This document shows positions 60,997 through 64,000 of a DNA stretch of 64,000 nt, one piece after another. The translations under genes and the position numbers were made by a program. The notes beneath the pieces were generated by a model. The model saw nothing but the letters and a program-made list of their open reading frames with translations. It did no database searches and was not told the origin of the DNA. Every line of letters starts with the position of its first letter. The stretch's first letter is position 1. Origin of the DNA: Gemmataceae bacterium (GTDB lineage Bacteria; Planctomycetota; Planctomycetia; Gemmatales; Gemmataceae); the NCBI GenBank assembly GCA_022842245.1, contig JALHPZ010000024.1:37880-101879 (forward strand), in the 5' to 3' direction.

Positions 60997-62679
60997 TTAG
61001 TACGTCGGCCGCAGCAGCGGGCCTTCGTCCGACAACAGCGGGCTCAGGCTCGGCGATTGCAGCACCTGCCGCACGTCCTGGACCTTCCCGTCCACCATCA
61101 CGGCCCGCTTCATCAGCCGTACGCCGTGGCTGTAGTCGACGTACCAGTCGACATGCACGATCGTCAGCGGCTGGATCTGCTTGCCGTCGAGCAGGTGCCA
61201 GCCGTAGATCGCAACGCGGTTCGACTTCTCGGCCAGCCGGTTCGACACGACAACGTCCTTCTTGTGCCCCGCCACGAGCTAGCCGAGGTCGCTCCCCGCG
61301 CGCTGGTCCTCGATGATGGCATTGTGTTGGAGGAACGTCGCCGGCGCTTCGCGGTCCTTCGTCAGCGGCTTCGGCGCGAGCTTCACGGTCGAGGTGCGAT
61401 ATATCTCGTCCACGATCTTCCGCGTCGGCAGGGCGCAACCGAAGGCGTCCGCGATCCGAGCCGCCGTCAGCGGGTTCATCGGCATCCGCACGAAGTCCGC
61501 GTCGCTTCCGATGGCCAGATAATCCGGCATCACCTCCACGACCGCGACGCGCTCCTTTCCGGCCGCGTCCTTGATCTTCGTCTCGACTTTGCGGAACGAA
61601 CGGAGAAACTCCGGGATGTTGCCGCGAAGCACCTCGCGCGCGATCGCCTCTTCGCGCTCGGTTCGATTGAGTTTCTCGATGGAGCGGATGAACTCGGTTC
61701 CCCCGACGGCGTCGGCCGGCCTCTTGGGGATGCCCGGTACGGGCTGCACCCACTTCGCGTAGGCACGCGGTCCGCCGAACGGCGATCCGTCGAGCGCATG
61801 CAGCAGGCCGTTCATCTCGCCGACGAGCGCCGTGTGGAGGATGAGGTTCTTCGGATTCGCGTGGACGAGCAGGCTCAGCCGGCCATCGAGCGCCGTGCGA
61901 ACGCGCACGTCGCCGGCCGGCTTTTCGTCGAACGCCGCATCCTTCACGAAACGGGCGTGCATCCGCTCCGTCGCGCGATAGGTGCCGCCGTCCGGCCCGA
62001 CGACGAGCTTGCCGTTCAAGGTGATCTTGCGGTCGTCGTAGGCGACGACGAAGAGTTTGCGCGCCGCGTCCGCCTTCAGCCAGGCGAGGAGCTTTTCGCC
62101 GTGCCGGTCGGCGTCCGAGTAGCTGTAATTCGCATCGAGGAAGACGATCCGTTCGACGAACGGCGGAATCGCGTCGATGGAATCGAGGAAGCCGAAGAGG
62201 AAGCTGCCGCCGCCGCTGTGCCCGGACAACACGAGGGACGATTCGCCGGGAATCCAGCCGCGAATCTCGTCGACGAGGGATCGAATCTTCGCCGGCCCGT
62301 CCGCCTGCCGGCGCTTCCACGCCGGCCAGCTCAGCCCCTCGGCTTCGACCACGACGAAGACGATGTTCTCCTTCGGCTTTACCGCTCGCAGTTGCCGCAC
62401 CTGCGCCGCGACGTGCTGGATGTCGAAGTGCCAGTCAAGTCCGTCGCCCGTCGCGCAGCCGAGCGTCTGCTCGATGGTGTTCCCGTTCGGCGTGGCGTAG
62501 AGGACGAGCCGAGTCGGCTTCTTCGGGTCGAAGTTCGCCGGCAGGTTGGCGATCGCGCGCACGCCCAAAGGCCAGCCCTGCTCGCGGACGAGTTCGCCGA
62601 AGTGCGGCCCCTCGCGGAAGCCCGCCACCGGCGGAGCGCCGAGGGCGATTGCCGTTGAAAGGAGCAAGGCATTCCACAC
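60997..62679 (-). pseudogene. Hydrolase-like secreted protein interrupted by one in-frame TAG
   Basis: From a GTG start at 62679 (GGAG upstream; signal NALLLSTAIALGAPPVAG), the frame runs 466 codons as an alpha/beta-hydrolase-like protein (SLVLSGHSGGGSFLFGFLDS with the nucleophile-elbow Ser) to a TAG at 61279-61281. After the TAG the same frame continues as LVAGHKKDVVVSNRLAEKSN and the C-terminal domain to the stop at 60997. The two parts together read as one protein, so a nonsense mutation (a pseudogene) is the simplest reading. A functional split or read-through cannot be excluded. Confidence 0.7.
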
Positions 62680-62764
62680 GTTTCCGGCTCCGCGTCGTTC
62701 GTTCAAGTATAAGGAATCCCGTCGGGCCACGAGCCTGGAAGGGTCGGACCATCCAGCAAAAAAA

Positions 62765-62910
62765 GAGCAAAAAAAGGGGACGAGCAAAAAAAGGGGACGC
62801 AGCTCATTACTGAAAATGAGCTGCGTCCCCTTTTTGAGTGTGAGCTGCGTCCCCTTTTTGAGTGCTGAAAATGAGCTGCGTCTCCTTTTTGAGTGCGTCC
62901 CCTTTTTGAG
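62765..62910. repeat. Cluster of GAGCTGCGTCCCCTTTTT repeats with a 21-bp perfect hairpin
   Basis: Five to six copies of a GAGCTGCGTCCCCTTTTT-type unit occur, one group inverted. Positions 62788-62808 and 62815-62835 form a perfect 21-bp inverted repeat with a 6-nt loop; further direct copies follow at about 62842 and 62873, and a shortened one at about 62892. They resemble the REP-like units linked to IS200/RAYT transposases, none of which is in this window. The block is non-coding and continuous with the 317-base gap upstream of the kinase. Confidence 0.75.
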
Positions 62911-62996
62911 CGCCATCTCGTTTCGATCGCGGCGCGGGAACCGTTTCTCAGCGCACGGGATTCTGGTATGCTTCGGGAACTCCGTCGAGAACCGAC

Positions 62997-64000
62997 ATGA
63001 CGCCCCGCGACACGGACGACCCGCCCCGGACGGCCAACGCGACCGGAGTCTACGAACCGTCCGCGGACGAAACGAACCGGGAGGCCGCCGATCGCGAGCG
63101 GGCCGCCCAACCCCTTCCGACGATCCCGGGCTACGACGTGCAGTACGAAGTGGCGCGGGGCGGCATGGGCCGCGTGTTCGCCGCGCGCGACCACGTGCTC
63201 GATCGGATCGTGGCGATCAAGACCCTGCTGTCGCGGGCGAACGCCGAGCGGTTCGTCGTCGAATCGAAGATCGCGGCCCAGCTCCAGCATCCCGGCATCC
63301 CGCCCGTCCACGCGCTCGGCACGCTGGACGATGGATCGCCGTTCCTCGTGATGAAGCTGATTCGCGGGCGGACACTCGCGGCCCTGATGAAGGACCCCGA
63401 GTGGGACCGGAGTTCTATCGGATCGATCTTCGAATCGATCGCGCAGGCGGTGGCGGCCGCGCACGAACGGCGGATCATCCACCGCGACCTGAAGCCGGGC
63501 AACGTGATGGTCGGCGCGTTCGGCGAAACGCAGGTGATGGACTGGGGGCTGGCGAAACGGCTCGGCGACGCGGAGACGGGCGTGGGCGAGGCGGAGGGCG
63601 CCGCGGCCGCGGAAGCGACGCAGGCCGGCTGCGCGTTGGGCACCCCGGCGTACATGCCGCCCGAACAGGCGCGCGGCGAAATCGAGCGCATCGACGAGCG
63701 GTCCGACGTCTTCGGGCTCGGCGGCATCCTGTGCGCGATGCTCACGGGCCGTGCGCCCTTCGTCGGGGACACCGTGCGGGCGATGGTCGAGCGTTCGATA
63801 GCCGGCGACCTGACGGACGTGGAGGCGCGCCTCGACGCGTGCGAGGCCGATCCGGAATGGATCCAGCTTGCGAAGCGCTGCCTGCGCGCCGATCCGGCCG
63901 AGCGCCCGCGGAACGCCGGCGAGGTGGCGCGGATGGTCCGCGCGATCCGGGAAGCGGCGGACGAGCGGGCGCGCCGGGCGGAGCTGGAGCGCGTGCGGCT
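62997..64000 (+). CDS. Hanks-type Ser/Thr protein kinase, 3' end beyond the window
   Basis: The open frame from ATG 62997 runs to the window end (334 codons). It has GYDVQYEVARGGMGRVFAARDHVLDRIVAIKTLL (glycine loop and VAIK), IIHRDLKPGNVMVGAFGETQVMDWGLAK with HRD and the DWG in place of DFG, and GTPAYMPPEQARGE. It resembles the kinase at 1312 in family but is a separate gene. The C-terminal part is outside the window. Confidence 0.93.
   Translation, partial: MTPRDTDDPPRTANATGVYEPSADETNREAADRERAAQPLPTIPGYDVQYEVARGGMGRVFAARDHVLDRIVAIKTLLSRANAERFVVESKIAAQLQHPGIPPVHALGTLDDGSPFLVMKLIRGRTLAALMKDPEWDRSSIGSIFESIAQAVAAAHERRIIHRDLKPGNVMVGAFGETQVMDWGLAKRLGDAETGVGEAEGAAAAEATQAGCALGTPAYMPPEQARGEIERIDERSDVFGLGGILCAMLTGRAPFVGDTVRAMVERSIAGDLTDVEARLDACEADPEWIQLAKRCLRADPAERPRNAGEVARMVRAIREAADERARRAELERVR

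Noticed and set aside
62679..62916. Longer start for the TAG-interrupted hydrolase (from 62916)
   Set aside because: The added residues derive from the GAGCTGCGTCCCC repeats and precede a good GTG start with a ribosome-binding site and signal peptide.

Overview
The window is a GC-rich chromosomal segment from a planctomycete, most likely of the Gemmataceae. The evidence is the combination of a PVC-type haem-binding CxxCH dehydrogenase, two DUF1501 proteins, a DUF1559 prepilin-like protein with H-X9-DG features, a DUF1571 lipoprotein, tandem TIGR02996 proteins, a secreted protein with a LELESR-VPA type N-terminus, and two Hanks-type Ser/Thr kinases. Coding density is high and both strands are used in short runs. 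There is one tRNA (Pro, UGG anticodon) and I see no rRNA or CRISPR array.

Layout. 1-1270: end of moaD, moaE and a histidine phosphatase. 1312-7785 (minus): Ser/Thr kinase, an FG-GAP-like secreted protein with an unusual DGTSN repeat tail, then an ECF sigma factor with its membrane anti-sigma factor. 7905-12829 (plus): DUF1571 lipoprotein, response regulator overlapping groES, RRM protein, infA and conserved hypotheticals. 12900-17137: Tat-exported metallophosphoesterase, an AhpD-like protein read through an in-frame TGA (probable selenoprotein), an aminotransferase and a Uma2 protein. 17149-20399 (minus): PolX and a PseG-like protein. 20400-22542: nested inverted repeat carrying a parS-like site, parB, tRNA-Pro, and a roughly 520-bp insertion at the tRNA 3' end carrying a four-helix-bundle gene. 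22559-27847: housekeeping genes (ychF, TIGR01777 epimerase, nhaA, methyltransferase). 27858-32962: a small-regulator region with two ArsR-SRPBCC pairs, DinB-HxlR, AlkD, DUF1801 and a catalytically degenerate metallophosphoesterase. 32966-45107: toxin-antitoxin pair, Uma2, PVC cytochrome, DUF1559, c-type cytochrome, TIGR02996 pair, DUF1501 and fasciclin. 45222-51278: moaA, acyl-CoA dehydrogenase, and a toxin-antitoxin segment bracketed by a duplicated DUF1501 start. 51297-57110: pdxJ, an ABC exporter, ilvD and two Flp pilins. 57158-64000: glycosidase-like protein, pyrF, a hydrolase-like gene interrupted by TAG, repeat clusters, and the start of a second kinase.

The most interesting items are the TGA-encoded Cys position of the AhpD-like gene (14738), the parS-like palindrome lying inside a nested inverted repeat upstream of parB, the tRNA-Pro target-site duplication around the four-helix-bundle gene, the duplicated DUF1501 start flanking a toxin-antitoxin segment, and several dispersed hairpin or palindromic repeat families. 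All functional calls come from motif recognition by eye; no database search was run.
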